Source: Xenorhabdus bovienii
GTDB lineage: Bacteria; Pseudomonadota; Gammaproteobacteria; Enterobacterales; Enterobacteriaceae
Reading direction: 5' to 3'
Assembly: GCF_024721015.1 (NCBI RefSeq)
Contig: NZ_JANAIF010000005.1
Coordinates: 48,765-112,764, forward strand
Length of the DNA: 64,000 bases
Shown here: positions 27,449 to 37,771 of the stretch, piece after piece
How the letters are laid out: the number at the start of each line of letters is the position of its first letter
Numbering within the stretch: the first letter of the stretch is position 1
Notes under the pieces: generated by a model
The model's database searches: none
What the model was told of the DNA's origin: nothing
Seen by the model: the letters and a program-made list of their open reading frames with translations, nothing else
Position numbers and translations under genes: made by a program

Positions 27449-28036
27449 ATGAGCAGAATTCAATCCTGGCTGATCGGAACACTGGCATTGATCGCGCTTG
27501 CGCTGATTGGCTGGAATTTATCCAATTTAAATGAAAACGCTTCATCGCCGATTGTGGATGATGGGCATCCCACTTATCAAACACAGGAAGCCACTTCTTT
27601 TGTCTATGATCCCGAGGGCAAGCTGGCTTACAAACTGGTGGCAGATGACGTACAGAACTATACGGAAACCAAACTGACTTGGTTTACTAAACCCATATTG
27701 ACAATCTTTGCCCCCAATAGCACTTCCGAAACACCGACATGGACAGTACGCGCAAATAAAGCAAAGCTGACCAACGATAAAATGCTCTATCTGTACGGCG
27801 ATGTCCAGCTGGATAGCCTGACCGATGCATCACAACTGCAACGAATCACGACAGAAAATGCGACCGTCAATCTGGTGTCTCAAGATATCTTATCCGACGA
27901 CCAAGTCACTCTGATTGGTATCGGCCTGAAATCTGTTGGCATGAAAATGCGTGGCAATCTGCGAAACAAAACTGCTGAATTGATTGAAAAGGTGACGACT
28001 CACTATGAGATCCCAAATGAACAACCTAATCCGTAA
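27449..28036 (+). CDS. lptC: LPS export system protein LptC
   Basis: A 195-residue bitopic inner-membrane protein. One helix (about residues 6-24) is followed by a periplasmic beta-jellyroll that passes LPS from LptB2FG to LptA. Conserved segments include DPEGKLAYKLVA, KAKLTNDKMLYLYGDV and MKMRGNLRNKTAELIEKV. ATG at 27449 with AAAAGAG upstream matches the E. coli start; the longer frame overlapping kdsC is not used. Its 3' end overlaps lptA by 32 bases, which implies translational coupling. Confidence 0.95.
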   Translation: MSRIQSWLIGTLALIALALIGWNLSNLNENASSPIVDDGHPTYQTQEATSFVYDPEGKLAYKLVADDVQNYTETKLTWFTKPILTIFAPNSTSETPTWTVRANKAKLTNDKMLYLYGDVQLDSLTDASQLQRITTENATVNLVSQDILSDDQVTLIGIGLKSVGMKMRGNLRNKTAELIEKVTTHYEIPNEQPNP

Positions 28037-28550
28037 TACCGTTATTGCCAGTACCCTGTTTGCAGTCAGCCTGCCCGTACTGGCATTGAAAGAAGATACG
28101 AAACAGCCCATTACCCTTAATTCTGACAGGCAATCTTTGGATTTAACGGGGAACGTAGCCACATTTACGGATAATGTCAGCGTAAAACAAGGCTCAATCG
28201 ACATTCATGCGGATAAAGTCGTCGTCACTCACCCAGAAGGGGATGCGAAAAAAACGGTTATTGAAGCCTACGGTAATCCGGCGACTTTCTATCAGTTACA
28301 AGATGACGGCAAACCCATCAAAGGGCATGCCTCAAAAATGCGCTATGAGATGGATAAAGAGCTGATGACACTGACAGGTAATGCCTATCTTGAACAACTC
28401 GACAGTAACATCAAAGGCGATAAAATCACCTATCTAGTGCCAACACAGCAAATGGAAGCCTTTAGTGACAAAGGTAAACGCGTTACTACCGTCCTGTTGC
28501 CTTCCCAGCTACAGGAAAAAGGCACCAGTGTTAACAACAAGAGTAAATAA
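28005..28550 (+). CDS. lptA: Periplasmic LPS-bridge protein LptA
   Basis: A 181-residue protein with a signal peptide (cleavage after VLA at residue 27) and an OstA-type beta-jellyroll. LptA oligomers bridge LptC and LptD and shield the lipid A moiety in the periplasm. The motif GHASKMRYEMDKELMTLTGNAYLEQLDSNIKGD is spread over about residues 106-138. The start lies inside the end of lptC, as in E. coli. It precedes lptB by six bases. Confidence 0.96.
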   Translation: MRSQMNNLIRNTVIASTLFAVSLPVLALKEDTKQPITLNSDRQSLDLTGNVATFTDNVSVKQGSIDIHADKVVVTHPEGDAKKTVIEAYGNPATFYQLQDDGKPIKGHASKMRYEMDKELMTLTGNAYLEQLDSNIKGDKITYLVPTQQMEAFSDKGKRVTTVLLPSQLQEKGTSVNNKSK

Positions 28551-28556
28551 CGACGT

Positions 28557-29282
28557 ATGGCAATTTTAAACGCAGAAAATCTGGCAAAGGCTTATAAGGG
28601 TCGCAGGGTCGTTGAGGACGTCAGTCTGACCGTCAAATCAGGCGAAATCGTGGGTTTGCTTGGCCCCAATGGCGCAGGTAAAACCACGACCTTCTACATG
28701 GTGGTCGGCATTGTGCCACGTGATACTGGCACCATCACCATCGATGGTGAAGACATCAGCCTGCTACCGCTGCATGAACGCGCCCGCCGAGGGATAGGCT
28801 ATTTACCGCAGGAACCTTCTATTTTCCGTCGTCTGAGCGTATTTGACAATTTGATGGCAGTCTTGGAAATCCGCAAGGATATTACACAAGAACAACGAAA
28901 AGAGCGGGCAGAAGAATTGATGGAAGAGTTTCACATCGCTCATCTGCGTGACAATCTGGGACAGTCACTTTCCGGTGGTGAACGCCGTCGTGTGGAAATT
29001 GCCCGTGCTCTGGCCGCCAACCCGAAATTCATTCTTCTAGATGAACCTTTTGCTGGCGTCGATCCCATCTCCGTACTCGATATCAAAAAGATCATTCAAC
29101 ATCTGCGGGACTATGGGCTGGGAGTTCTGATTACAGACCACAATGTCCGTGAAACACTGGATGTCTGCGAACGCGCCTATATCGTCAGCCAAGGGCAGTT
29201 GATTGCCCACGGCTCCCCGGAAGATATTCTCAACAACGAGCAGGTCAAACGCGTTTATCTGGGTGAGGGTTTCCGTCTTTAA
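28557..29282 (+). CDS. lptB: LPS export ABC ATPase LptB
   Basis: A 241-residue cytoplasmic ABC ATPase, same length as E. coli. Walker [10 protein letters not shown] includes Lys42; the signature [15 protein letters not shown] and Walker [14 protein letters not shown] follow. It works with LptF/LptG to extract LPS from the inner membrane. It sits between lptA and rpoN, the usual enterobacterial order. Confidence 0.97.
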   Translation: MAILNAENLAKAYKGRRVVEDVSLTVKSGEIVGLLGPNGAGKTTTFYMVVGIVPRDTGTITIDGEDISLLPLHERARRGIGYLPQEPSIFRRLSVFDNLMAVLEIRKDITQEQRKERAEELMEEFHIAHLRDNLGQSLSGGERRRVEIARALAANPKFILLDEPFAGVDPISVLDIKKIIQHLRDYGLGVLITDHNVRETLDVCERAYIVSQGQLIAHGSPEDILNNEQVKRVYLGEGFRL

Positions 29283-29347
29283 TCCTGATTCTGTCAGGCG
29301 TCATTCAGGAGAAATTCCAGAGAAATTCAGGAGAAAGTGGTAATGCT

Positions 29348-30787
29348 ATGAAGCAAAGTTTGCAACTCAGGCTCAGTCAGCAACTGGCGATGACGCCACA
29401 ACTCCAGCAAGCTATCCGTTTGTTGCAACTTTCTACGCTTGAGCTTCAACAAGAGATCCAGCAGGCTTTGGAAGCTAACCCACTGCTTGAACAGGATGAT
29501 CCGCATGAGGAAATTGACAGTCAGGAATCCCCTGATGCGGCAACTGAGGTGATGGATACCCGCGAAGCGCTTGAACAGAAGGATATACCGGAAGAACTGC
29601 CATTGGATGCCAGTTGGGATGAAATTTACACGGCTGGCACTCCTTCGGGGACAAACAGCGATTACAGTGCTGAGGATTTTCCCGTCTATCAAGGTGAAAC
29701 CACTCAGACACTGCAAGACTATCTGATGTGGCAGGCAGGGTTGACACCGTTTACTGAAACGGATTCTGCCATCGCCACCTCCATCATTGATGCGATTGAT
29801 GATTCAGGCTATCTGACAGTTTCAATCGAAGAGATCCTTGCCAGCATTGGCGATGATGAGCTGATGCTGGAAGAAGTGGAAATCGTACTCAAACGCATAC
29901 AGCATTTCGATCCGATTGGTATCGCCGCCCGCGATTTGCGTGAATGCCTGCTTATTCAACTTTCGATGCTGTCAACAAAAACACCTTACCTGAACGAAGC
30001 CAAACTGGTTGTCAGCAAATACCTTGAACTATTGGGCAATCGAGACTTTCGTAATTTGTTACGTCTGAGCAAATTAAAGGAAAACGCCCTGAAAGAAGCC
30101 ATCGATATTATTCAATCATTGGAACCCAAACCCGGATTAGTGGTCAATACAGGTGAATCCGAGTATGTTATTCCTGATGTGCTTGCTCATAAAGAAAATG
30201 AAAGCTGGCAAGTCAAACTGAATACCGATAGCATCCCCCGTCTGCGCATCAATCAACACTACGCAGCGTTGGGGCAACAGTCCCATAGTGAAAGCGACAG
30301 TCTGTTCATTCGCAATAATCTGCAAGAGGCCAAGTGGCTGATAAAAAGCCTCGAAAGCCGTAATGACACGTTATTGAAAGTTGCCAGTTGCATTGTTGAA
30401 CGGCAACAAGATTTTTTTGAATATGGTGCAGAGCACATGAAACCGCTAGTACTGGCAGATATCGCCTATCAGGTTGAAATGCACGAGTCCACCATTTCCC
30501 GTGTGACAACACAGAAATATCTGTATAGCCCACGGGGCATTTTTGAATTGAAATATTTTTTCTCCAGCCATGTCAATACCGATAGCGGAGGTGAAGCCTC
30601 TTCTACTGCGATACGGGCACTGGTGAAAAAATTGGTCGCGGCAGAAAACCCGGCCAAGCCACTGAGTGACAGCAAATTGACCAGCATACTGGCCGAACAG
30701 GGCATTCAAGTAGCGCGTCGAACTGTCGCAAAATATAGAGAGTCGTTATCCATCCCGCCTTCAAACCAACGCAAAAAACTGGTTTGA
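29348..30787 (+). CDS. rpoN: RNA polymerase sigma-54 factor RpoN
   Basis: A 479-residue sigma-54. The glutamine-rich region I at residues 1-50 contacts activator ATPases. An acidic region II (about 55-110) is followed by the core-binding domain (about 110-310), the HTH that recognises the -12 element (about 365-395), and the C-terminal RpoN box [10 protein letters not shown] for the -24 element. It controls nitrogen assimilation and other regulons. It is 65 bases after lptB and is followed by hpf and the PTS-Ntr genes, as in most proteobacteria. Confidence 0.97.
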   Translation: MKQSLQLRLSQQLAMTPQLQQAIRLLQLSTLELQQEIQQALEANPLLEQDDPHEEIDSQESPDAATEVMDTREALEQKDIPEELPLDASWDEIYTAGTPSGTNSDYSAEDFPVYQGETTQTLQDYLMWQAGLTPFTETDSAIATSIIDAIDDSGYLTVSIEEILASIGDDELMLEEVEIVLKRIQHFDPIGIAARDLRECLLIQLSMLSTKTPYLNEAKLVVSKYLELLGNRDFRNLLRLSKLKENALKEAIDIIQSLEPKPGLVVNTGESEYVIPDVLAHKENESWQVKLNTDSIPRLRINQHYAALGQQSHSESDSLFIRNNLQEAKWLIKSLESRNDTLLKVASCIVERQQDFFEYGAEHMKPLVLADIAYQVEMHESTISRVTTQKYLYSPRGIFELKYFFSSHVNTDSGGEASSTAIRALVKKLVAAENPAKPLSDSKLTSILAEQGIQVARRTVAKYRESLSIPPSNQRKKLV

Positions 30788-30810
30788 ACAACACAGAGAA
30801 GGAAAACACT

Positions 30811-31098
30811 ATGCAACTCAATGTCACAGGCCACAATATTGAAATCACCGATGCATTACGCAACATTGTGAATACAAAATGCGGCAAACTGGATCAATAT
30901 TTCGATAAAATTAACCTCATTCAGGTCATACTCCGAGTGGAAAAAGTGCAGAAAATCGCTGAAGCCACGGTGTATGTCAATGGAGGTGAGTTGCATGCAA
31001 GCTCAGAGCATGAAGACATGTATGCGGCAATTGATGCGCTGGCAGATAAGCTGGCACGTCAATTGACCAAACACAAAAGTAAATTGAGACAACATTAA
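30811..31098 (+). CDS. hpf: Ribosome hibernation promoting factor HPF
   Basis: A 95-residue short HPF, same length as in E. coli. It binds the 30S decoding centre and promotes 100S ribosome dimers in stationary phase together with RMF. The conserved core ATVYVNGGELHASSEHEDMYAAID is divided over residues 55-80. ATG at 30811 follows AAGGAA; an upstream in-frame ATG overlapping the rpoN stop would add nine non-conserved residues. Confidence 0.95.
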   Translation: MQLNVTGHNIEITDALRNIVNTKCGKLDQYFDKINLIQVILRVEKVQKIAEATVYVNGGELHASSEHEDMYAAIDALADKLARQLTKHKSKLRQH

Positions 31099-31188
31099 CA
31101 GCTTTCTGGCAACGGGGCTGTCATAAACTCATCACTGTTCTACTTACATACCCAATAGATTTCAGATGAAAGGTATAAACAGTGCATC

Positions 31189-31222
31189 AATACCGGGTGC
31201 CTCCAGTCAGGCATCCGGTATT
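31189..31222 (+). terminator. Long hairpin between hpf and ptsN
   Basis: A 14-bp stem with one wobble pair (31189-31202 with 31209-31222) and a six-base loop. It has no T run, so read-through to ptsN is likely; an RNA-stability or processing role fits as well. Confidence 0.6.
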
Positions 31223-31245
31223 ACAGGCCCTAAGTGAATAAAGAA

Positions 31246-31713
31246 ATGAACAACGAAACAGATTTACCACTAAGCTCGGTGCTTTCGCCCGAATGTACAC
31301 GCAACAACGTACCTTGTTCGAGTAAAAAGCGCGCCTTAGAGATTATCAGTGAACTGGCATCAAAACAGCTTGGATTACCGGAAAATACCATATTCGAGGC
31401 CATTCTTTCCCGCGAAAAAGTGGGCACCACAGGTATCGGCAACGGGATTGCCATTCCTCACGGCAAACTGGATAAAGAGTGCTCACATAATGCCGTTGGC
31501 GTGTTTCTGAATCTGGAACAGCCTATTGCCTTCGATGCCATCGATAATCAGCCTGTTGACTTGCTATTTGCTTTATTGGTGCCGTCTGACCAGTGTCAGA
31601 CCCATTTACATTCACTATCATTGATTGCAAAGCGTCTTGCAGATAAGAATCTCTGCCGCCGCCTGCGTTCAGCACAAAGTGACGAAGAGCTATATAAAAT
31701 CATAACTGAATAA
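31246..31713 (+). CDS. ptsN: Nitrogen PTS enzyme IIA PtsN (EIIA-Ntr)
   Basis: A 155-residue EIIA domain. The phosphorylated histidine is His72 in GNGIAIPHGKL. In enterics EIIA-Ntr regulates potassium transport (TrkA, KdpD) and other targets rather than moving sugar. ATG at 31246 was chosen because the product then aligns with E. coli PtsN; a GTG at 31234 is an alternative adding four residues. The C terminus lacks the last few residues of the E. coli protein. It is in the rpoN-hpf-ptsN-rapZ-ptsO series. Confidence 0.95.
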   Translation: MNNETDLPLSSVLSPECTRNNVPCSSKKRALEIISELASKQLGLPENTIFEAILSREKVGTTGIGNGIAIPHGKLDKECSHNAVGVFLNLEQPIAFDAIDNQPVDLLFALLVPSDQCQTHLHSLSLIAKRLADKNLCRRLRSAQSDEELYKIITE

Positions 31714-31793
31714 ATAGCGATTAAAATTATTGGGAAGCAACAAAACAGCAGCGGCTCATTAGAACCGCTGAGATATTAAAGGGGAGTCATCTC

Positions 31794-32645
31794 ATGGTGC
31801 TGATGATAGTCAGCGGTCGTTCCGGCTCCGGTAAATCCGTTGCCCTGCGTGCGCTGGAAGATATGGGGTTCTATTGTGTCGATAACCTACCAGTGGTCTT
31901 ACTGCCGGAACTGGCAGGCACACTGGCTGAACGCTCTATTTCAGCGGCGGTCAGCATAGACGTGAGAAATATGCCGGAGTCGCCAGAAATTTTCGAAGAA
32001 GCTCTGACGAAACTGCCGGACACGTTCTCGCCACAATTACTGTTTCTTGATGCGGATCGCAACACCCTGATCCGCCGCTACAGTGACACACGTCGCCTGC
32101 ATCCACTATCAAACAAAAATCTGTCGCTGGAAAGCGCTATTGATCAAGAAAGTGACCTGCTGGAACCCCTGCGTTCACGGGCAGACTTGATCATCGACAC
32201 CTCTGAAATGTCCGTGCATGAATTGGCAGAAATGCTCAGAACGCGTTTACTGGGCAAACGCGAACGCGAACTGACGATGGTGTTTGAGTCTTTCGGCTTT
32301 AAGCATGGCATTCCGATTGATGCCGATTATGTTTTCGATGTGCGTTTCCTGCCAAACCCACACTGGGACCCTAAACTGCGGCCAATGACCGGTTTAGATC
32401 GTCCTGTGGCTGCCTTTTTGGATCGCCACACAGAAGTACACAATTTTATTTACCAGACCCGCAGCTATCTTGAACTCTGGCTGCCGATGCTCGAAACCAA
32501 TAACCGCAGCTATCTCACCGTGGCAATTGGTTGTACGGGGGGTAAACACCGTTCCGTCTACGTCGCTGAACAATTAGCGGACTACTTCCGTTCCCGTGGC
32601 AAAAACGTGCAATCACGTCACCGCACACTGGAAAAACGTAAATAA
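31794..32645 (+). CDS. rapZ: RNase adaptor protein RapZ
   Basis: A 283-residue protein. The N-terminal P-loop domain has Walker A GRSGSGKS at residues 8-15; the C-terminal domain binds glucosamine-6-phosphate and sRNA, with conserved [14 protein letters not shown]. RapZ presents the sRNA GlmZ to RNase E when GlcN6P is plentiful, lowering GlmS. Spacing of about 80 bases from ptsN and 17 from ptsO keeps the standard order. Confidence 0.96.
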   Translation: MVLMIVSGRSGSGKSVALRALEDMGFYCVDNLPVVLLPELAGTLAERSISAAVSIDVRNMPESPEIFEEALTKLPDTFSPQLLFLDADRNTLIRRYSDTRRLHPLSNKNLSLESAIDQESDLLEPLRSRADLIIDTSEMSVHELAEMLRTRLLGKRERELTMVFESFGFKHGIPIDADYVFDVRFLPNPHWDPKLRPMTGLDRPVAAFLDRHTEVHNFIYQTRSYLELWLPMLETNNRSYLTVAIGCTGGKHRSVYVAEQLADYFRSRGKNVQSRHRTLEKRK

Positions 32646-32662
32646 TACAATAATGGCAGAGC

Positions 32663-32935
32663 ATGACAGTCAAAAAGCAGCTTGAAATTAAAAATCGGCT
32701 TGGTATGCACGCCCGGCCTGCAATGAAACTGCATGACCTTGTGCAGCAGTTTCAATCGCAGGTCATTCTGCGCAACAGCAGCAATATTCAAGCCGAAGCC
32801 CACAGTGTGATTGCCATGCTTATGCTGGATTCAGAACAAGGCAGTTACATTGAAGTTGAGGCGACCGGGTCGGATGAGCAGCAGGCACTGGCCGCCATTA
32901 TTGAGTTATTTAATGCCGGATTTGATGAAGAATAA
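32663..32935 (+). CDS. ptsO: Nitrogen PTS phosphocarrier NPr
   Basis: A 90-residue HPr-like protein. Phosphorylated His16 lies in LGMHARPAM and the regulatory-type serine region is in [11 protein letters not shown]. It passes phosphate from PtsP (EI-Ntr) to PtsN. It ends the rpoN operon; in E. coli yrbL and mtgA come next, but here the neighbour is a racemase gene after a gap. Confidence 0.96.
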   Translation: MTVKKQLEIKNRLGMHARPAMKLHDLVQQFQSQVILRNSSNIQAEAHSVIAMLMLDSEQGSYIEVEATGSDEQQALAAIIELFNAGFDEE

Positions 32936-33378
32936 ACACTTTCCTACTCTTCCCTACCCTTTCCTTCCTTTTAAACACTGAATCATCTCACTATAACATG
33001 CCGTTTCTTAAGCGAAATATCGTTTTTTCGCAGTTCCTGCCATTGACGACTATATATCGTTCAAATAATACCGTTGTCGAATAAATAAACAATTATCAGT
33101 ATTCAACAATGGATACCAAGGGTGAAAATCAACCCAGAATCACGCCATATTCCTCTCATTATTTCCTCTGCCAGACATTACTCTCAGAAGATCATTAACA
33201 TCTTAAAATATAAATTTAGCTTATAATATTGCTTATTTACAAATAGTATTCCTATTACAATCAAAGTTACCCCCATAAAGCTTAACCATATGAAATTAAT
33301 TAATAAAAAACTTATCATTACGGGGTATTAACACTCGGAGCATTTTTACAGTTCAAATATTAAACCGGAGATTACTTC
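32936..33378. other. AT-rich gap before the racemase gene
   Basis: About 440 bases with no open frame of note. It begins with a pyrimidine-rich stretch and becomes strongly AT-rich toward the racemase gene, whose promoter it should contain. No clear hairpin terminator for the ptsO operon was seen. Confidence 0.5.
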
Positions 33379-34611
33379 ATGCGTTTTAATAAAATTACAC
33401 TGGCAATCCTTCTTGGACTAACCCTATGCCAAGGCACTGCTCAAGCCGCCCCTGCACTTTCTTTAGACAATACTCAGGCAGAACACGTTGCAGCTACTAA
33501 CAACGCTTGGGTTGAAATCAACACGACGACTTTCGAAAATAATATCCACACACTACAAAGCAAACTGACGAAAGACACCAAAGTGTGTGTAGTTCTGAAA
33601 GGTGATGCCTACGGTCATGGTATCGATTTACTGATGCCATCTGTCATCAAAACAGGCATGCCTTGTGTAGGAATTACCAGCAATGAAGAAGCTCGCATCG
33701 TGCGTGAAAGCGGCTTCAAAGGGCAATTGATGCGTATCCGTGCGGCGGCTGCGACTGAAATTGAAAGTACGCTGGGCTATGACATGGAAGAAATGGTTGG
33801 CGATCTAGAACATGCTAAAACTATCGATGCCCTTGCCAAAAAACACGGCAAAGCAATCCGTGTCCATTTAGTTCTGAACACGGGGCGCATGAGCCGTAAC
33901 GGCCTGGAAATGAAAACTGAGCAGGGTAAACAAGAAGCGCTGAAAATCGCCCAGTTACCTAACCTAAAACTGGTTGGCATGATGAGCCATTATGCCCTCA
34001 AAGATCTGGATGCGATCCGCGAAGGCGTGAACGATTTCAAAGAACAAACGGCTTGGTTGATCAAAACCGCCAATCTGAAAAGAAACGAGATCACTCTGCA
34101 TGCTTCGAGCTCTTATGCGTCAATCCGCGTACCTGAAGCACAATTCGACATGGTGCGAGTCGGCAGTGCACTGTACGGCGTTCTGACCCCTGAATATCCA
34201 GAATTCAAGCCACTGATTCAGGTAAAAACCCGCGTTGCTTCTGTTAAACCCTATCCTAAAGGTAATGGTGTCAGCTACGACAACACCTACATCCTGAAAC
34301 GTGATTCCAAACTGGCTAACCTGCCTGTGGGTTTCTCTGACGGTTTCAGCTCCAGCCTGTCCAACAAAGCGTTTGTTCTGATCAACGGTCACCGCGCACC
34401 GGTTGTCGGCCTCGTTTCCATGAACACCGTCATGGTCGATGTAACTGATTTGCCTGATGTGAAGAGTGGCGATGAAGTGGTCATCTTCGGTAAACAAGGC
34501 AAAGAAGAAATTACCCAATCTGACATTCAAAAATGGGGCGGAATGCATATTGTTGAGTTCTCTTCCATCTGGGGAGAAACCAACCCAAGGATCGCCATTA
34601 CAGGCGCATAA
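33379..34611 (+). CDS. Periplasmic broad-specificity amino-acid racemase (Alr/Bsr-like)
   Basis: A 410-residue PLP enzyme of the alanine racemase fold. The Sec signal peptide (cleavage about residue 23, AQA-AP) places it in the periplasm, unlike the cytosolic Alr/DadX. The PLP lysine is Lys74 in VVLKGDAYGHG; the opposite-face catalytic tyrosine is about Tyr300 in GNGVSYDNTY. These features and length match broad-spectrum racemases such as Vibrio BsrV, which make non-canonical D-amino acids that modify peptidoglycan. Substrate range cannot be read from sequence. Its mRNA probably ends at the hairpin before rnk. E. coli has no gene here, so it is a lineage-specific addition. Confidence 0.88.
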   Translation: MRFNKITLAILLGLTLCQGTAQAAPALSLDNTQAEHVAATNNAWVEINTTTFENNIHTLQSKLTKDTKVCVVLKGDAYGHGIDLLMPSVIKTGMPCVGITSNEEARIVRESGFKGQLMRIRAAAATEIESTLGYDMEEMVGDLEHAKTIDALAKKHGKAIRVHLVLNTGRMSRNGLEMKTEQGKQEALKIAQLPNLKLVGMMSHYALKDLDAIREGVNDFKEQTAWLIKTANLKRNEITLHASSSYASIRVPEAQFDMVRVGSALYGVLTPEYPEFKPLIQVKTRVASVKPYPKGNGVSYDNTYILKRDSKLANLPVGFSDGFSSSLSNKAFVLINGHRAPVVGLVSMNTVMVDVTDLPDVKSGDEVVIFGKQGKEEITQSDIQKWGGMHIVEFSSIWGETNPRIAITGA

Positions 34612-34750
34612 TCCACGGCTCAAAATGATATAGGGCTGTTCTTCCATTCTGTGTGGATTAGCCCTATTCCATTAACAGCACAAAACAGTTCGTGATCATG
34701 ATCTCTTTATTTTCACGTCAGAACAGCCTAATATCAATTTTATTACTTTG

Positions 34751-34790
34751 AAAATAACACCCCCCTCCTTGTGATGCGGGGTGTTATTTT
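34751..34790. terminator. Strong hairpin between racemase gene and rnk
   Basis: A 13-bp perfect stem (34751-34763 with 34778-34790) ends in TTTT and begins with AAAA, making it functional on both strands. It lies about 27 bases before the rnk start, so it likely ends the racemase transcript and may also attenuate read-through into rnk. Confidence 0.8.
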
Positions 34791-34816
34791 GTATTGAGCC
34801 TAATTTGGAGCGTGGT

Positions 34817-35227
34817 ATGAAAAAACCAAAAATTATTATTAACGAACTCGATGCGGAACGTTTAGATTCGCTGTTGGAACAACCGGCCTTTGCCAATACT
34901 AGCATTGCAGAGGCGCTGAATGCGGAGTTGGATCGAGCTGAAATTGTGCCTCCGGTCGAAATTCCACCGGATGTTGTCACAATGAACAGTGAAATTCGCT
35001 TTATTGATTTGGGCAGCAATGAAGAGCGTGTACGCACTCTTGTGTATCCAGCGTCTCTACAGGATAGTACCAAGCACCTGTCTGTCATGGCACCTTTAGG
35101 CGCTGCTCTTTTGGGTCTGAGGGTGAATGATGAGATAACCTGGCAACTACCAAACAGTGAAAAAACCCGGATCAAAGTATTAGAAATTATTTATCAACCC
35201 GAAGCCGCAGGTGAATATCATCGCTAA
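34817..35227 (+). CDS. rnk: Nucleoside diphosphate kinase regulator Rnk
   Basis: A 136-residue GreA/GreB-like protein, the same length as in E. coli. The C-terminal domain resembles the FKBP-like domain of Gre factors and contains [18 protein letters not shown]; the N-terminal coiled coil is short and lacks the acidic tip. It interacts with RNA polymerase and affects nucleoside diphosphate kinase levels. ATG at 34817 with TTTGGAG upstream gives [16 protein letters not shown]; 12 upstream in-frame codons overlap the hairpin and are not used. Confidence 0.94.
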   Translation: MKKPKIIINELDAERLDSLLEQPAFANTSIAEALNAELDRAEIVPPVEIPPDVVTMNSEIRFIDLGSNEERVRTLVYPASLQDSTKHLSVMAPLGAALLGLRVNDEITWQLPNSEKTRIKVLEIIYQPEAAGEYHR

Positions 35228-35230
35228 CTC

Positions 35231-35270
35231 ACAGCCAGTCCAGTAAAACCCAAACTGGCTGTTGTTGATT
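35231..35270. terminator. Terminator between rnk and pmbA
   Basis: A 9-bp stem (ACAGCCAGT at 35231-35239 with ACTGGCTGT at 35254-35262) followed by TGTTGATT lies between convergent rnk and pmbA and may serve both. Confidence 0.7.
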
Positions 35271-35278
35271 GAGTATCC

Positions 35279-36622
35279 CTATTGACCGGCGATACTCATT
35301 TCCGGCAGCAGTACCGAACCACACTGAATATTACTGCGTGTTTCGATATCATCACCGACGGTCACCATATTCGCCCACATATCTTTCAAATTACCTGCGA
35401 TGGTGATTTCACTGACTGGATACTGGATTTCGCCATTTTCAACCCAGAAACCGGATGCACCACGGGAATAATCGCCGGTAACCGCACTAACACCTTGCCC
35501 CATCAGATCAGTAACAATCAGGCCAGTTCCCATTTCACGCAACAAAGCTGCAAAATCCAGCCCTTGACCCGCAATACGCCAGTTATGAATACCACCTGCA
35601 TGCCCCGTATTCACCATGCCCAGTTTACGGGCTGAATAGGAAGTCAGCAGCCACGTCTGCAACACACCCTCTTTGATAATATCACGCGGTGCAGTATGCA
35701 CACCTTCACTGTCAAAAGGTGTTGAAGCCAGACCTCTGAGCAAATGCGGCTGCTCTTCAATCGTCAGCCACGAAGGTAAAATCTGCTTGCCCAAGCTATC
35801 CAGCAGGAAAGAAGACTTGCGGTAAATGCTGCTGCCGCTGATCGCACCGACCAAATGACCGAACAGTCCCGTAGCCACTTCTGCAGAGAAGATGACAGGC
35901 GCTTTCATGGTCGGTAACTTACGTGCACCCAGCCGAGAAAGAGTACGGCGAGCACACTCCTGCCCAACCCATTCCGGTGATTGCAATTCGTCAAAACGGC
36001 GGCTGACGGTATAAGCATAATCACGTTCCATATTGCCATCTTGTTCAGCAATCACACAGCTAGACAGAGAGTGGCGGCTTGAGCAGTAGCTTTGCAGCAT
36101 ACCGTGACTATTGCCAAATATCCGGATACCATAATGGCTGTTAAAACTGCCGCCTTCGGTATTGGTGATACGTTGATCTGCCTGCAATGAGGCTTGTTCA
36201 GCACGGGCAGCCAGTTCAATGGCGGTATCCGTATCTAAATCAGCCGGGTGGAAGAGATCCAGATCCGGCGCTGCGAATGCCAGTAGATCTTTATCCGCCG
36301 GGCCAGCATAAGGATCAGGTGACGTATAGCGGGCGATATCAATCGCGGCCTGCACGGTGCGGGCTATTGCCTCTGGGCTGAGATCGGTTGAAGAAGCGCT
36401 GCCTTTGCGCTGCTGGTGATAAACCGTGATCCCCAGCGCACCATCGCTGTTAAACTCAACATTTTCGACTTCACTGAAACGGGTGCTGACGCTAATCCCC
36501 GTCGTTTTATTGACCGAGACTTCCGCAGCATCAGAACCGGTCTTCGCTAATTCGAGAGCGTGGGAAACCGCATCTTCCAATTGCTTGCGCTGTTCCGCGA
36601 TATATTGATTAGTGACTATCAT
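35279..36622 (-). CDS. pmbA: Metalloprotease subunit PmbA (TldE)
   Basis: A 447-residue protein, the non-metal-bearing partner of TldD. The TldD/TldE heterodimer degrades unfolded peptides and in E. coli matures microcin B17 and degrades the CcdA antitoxin. The family blocks [20 protein letters not shown] and [18 protein letters not shown] are present near residues 50-69 and 384-401; no HExxxH is expected. It is divergent from darP, as in E. coli, and tldD is only about 2 kb away. Confidence 0.95.
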   Translation of the reverse strand: MIVTNQYIAEQRKQLEDAVSHALELAKTGSDAAEVSVNKTTGISVSTRFSEVENVEFNSDGALGITVYHQQRKGSASSTDLSPEAIARTVQAAIDIARYTSPDPYAGPADKDLLAFAAPDLDLFHPADLDTDTAIELAARAEQASLQADQRITNTEGGSFNSHYGIRIFGNSHGMLQSYCSSRHSLSSCVIAEQDGNMERDYAYTVSRRFDELQSPEWVGQECARRTLSRLGARKLPTMKAPVIFSAEVATGLFGHLVGAISGSSIYRKSSFLLDSLGKQILPSWLTIEEQPHLLRGLASTPFDSEGVHTAPRDIIKEGVLQTWLLTSYSARKLGMVNTGHAGGIHNWRIAGQGLDFAALLREMGTGLIVTDLMGQGVSAVTGDYSRGASGFWVENGEIQYPVSEITIAGNLKDMWANMVTVGDDIETRSNIQCGSVLLPEMSIAGQ

Positions 36623-36820
36623 TAATTAACCGTAATCCAATGAATTAAAGAGATAATTTATCAGAAAAAGCGCCTCACATTCGTCCACAACGTCAATGCC
36701 GAGTGGTAATCAGGCAATTTTCCCAGTTACAATACACAATATTAGGATGTTAACACCCACCGGACGATTGGTCATGTTCCAAAATGCACCTTATCCGGCC
36801 TTTTTAGAAGGAAAACGATT

Positions 36821-37360
36821 ATGGTAAAGCAGCCTGAAGATTGGCTTGACAATTATCCTGCTGAAGAGGAAGACGAAGAGATAATCTGGGTCAGTAAAAG
36901 TGAAATTAAGCGGGATTCTGAAGCACTGAAAAAGCTGGGAATGGAGCTGGTTGAACTGAGTAAAAACGCACTGGAACGCATTCCGCTGGATGACGACCTG
37001 CTGGCAGCCATTGAGCTGGCACAGAGAATCAAGCGTGAAGGCCGTCGCCGCCAGTTGCAGTTAATTGGCAAAATGTTGCGTTCCCGCGATCCGGAACCGA
37101 TTACCATTGCACTGGATAAACTGAATAACCGTCACAACCAGCAGATAGTGCTGTTTCACAAGCTGGAAGAATTACGTGACAAACTGCTTGAAGATGCAGA
37201 TGGTGCCTTGACGGAAGTGGTTACGTTGTATCCGCATGTGGATCGCCAGCAACTGAGGACGCTGGTTCGCAACGCCAAAAAAGAGAAAGAGACCAACAAG
37301 CCACCAAAATCCTACCGTCAGATTTTCCAATATCTGAAAGAGCTGTCTGAATCAGCTTAA
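36821..37360 (+). CDS. darP: Ribosome-associated protein DarP (YjgA)
   Basis: A 179-residue helical protein (DUF615) involved in late assembly of the 50S subunit. Conserved blocks are [13 protein letters not shown] near the N terminus, [15 protein letters not shown], and [16 protein letters not shown] at the end. It lies divergent from pmbA, the normal arrangement. AAGGAAAA is upstream of the ATG. Confidence 0.95.
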   Translation: MVKQPEDWLDNYPAEEEDEEIIWVSKSEIKRDSEALKKLGMELVELSKNALERIPLDDDLLAAIELAQRIKREGRRRQLQLIGKMLRSRDPEPITIALDKLNNRHNQQIVLFHKLEELRDKLLEDADGALTEVVTLYPHVDRQQLRTLVRNAKKEKETNKPPKSYRQIFQYLKELSESA

Positions 37361-37369
37361 TATGTTCCC

Positions 37370-37405
37370 ACCGCCAATTCTTTAAGAACTGGCGGTATTC
37401 TCTTT
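37370..37405 (+). terminator. Terminator after darP
   Basis: A stem pairing ACCGCCA with TGGCGGT (37370-37376, 37390-37396) with additional inner pairs is followed by ATTCTCTTTCTT, a reasonable intrinsic terminator ten bases after the darP stop. Confidence 0.75.
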
Positions 37406-37515
37406 CTTCTCCGCCATTTTATCTTCATCACCTCTATGAGGTCACAAACCAAGCATCTATATTCATAGTTAGTTACATTAAATTAACTTACGTTAACAGT
37501 TTAAGTCTAAATAAA

Positions 37516-37585
37516 TATAAAATATAAAATATAAAATATAAAATATAAAATATAAAATATAAAATATAAAATATAAAATATAAAA
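37516..37585. repeat. Tandem repeat (TATAAAA) x10
   Basis: Seventy bases consist of ten perfect, consecutive copies of the heptamer TATAAAA, with partial copies at both ends. No protein reads through it. Tracts like this are prone to slipped-strand changes in copy number. Confidence 0.97.
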
Positions 37586-37743
37586 TATATTTAATGATAT
37601 TTATTTTTAAAATAAAAGATTATTTATAAAAAATAAATATAGAAAAAAAGGCGTGGGTAAAAATTATTTAATATCAAATGGTTTTAAATATACATCATGA
37701 AAATAGGTTATACGATTTTCTTTGCTCAATAAGAAGTAGAACA

Positions 37744-37771
37744 GAGCACCTGATGAATACCTCAGGTGCTC
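37744..37771 (-). terminator. Hairpin downstream of the barnase-barstar pair
   Basis: A perfect 10-bp inverted repeat (GAGCACCTGA at 37744-37753 with TCAGGTGCTC at 37762-37771). On the minus strand it is followed by the T-rich TGTTCTACTTC, so it probably ends the barnase-barstar transcript. Confidence 0.65.

Noticed and set aside
31146..31170. ACCCAATAGATTTC as part of a known dispersed enterobacterial repeat
   Set aside because: Only a short fragment is present and I found no second clear copy in the window.
37516..37585. The TATAAAA array as a CRISPR
   Set aside because: Units are seven bases with no spacers and no cas genes nearby.
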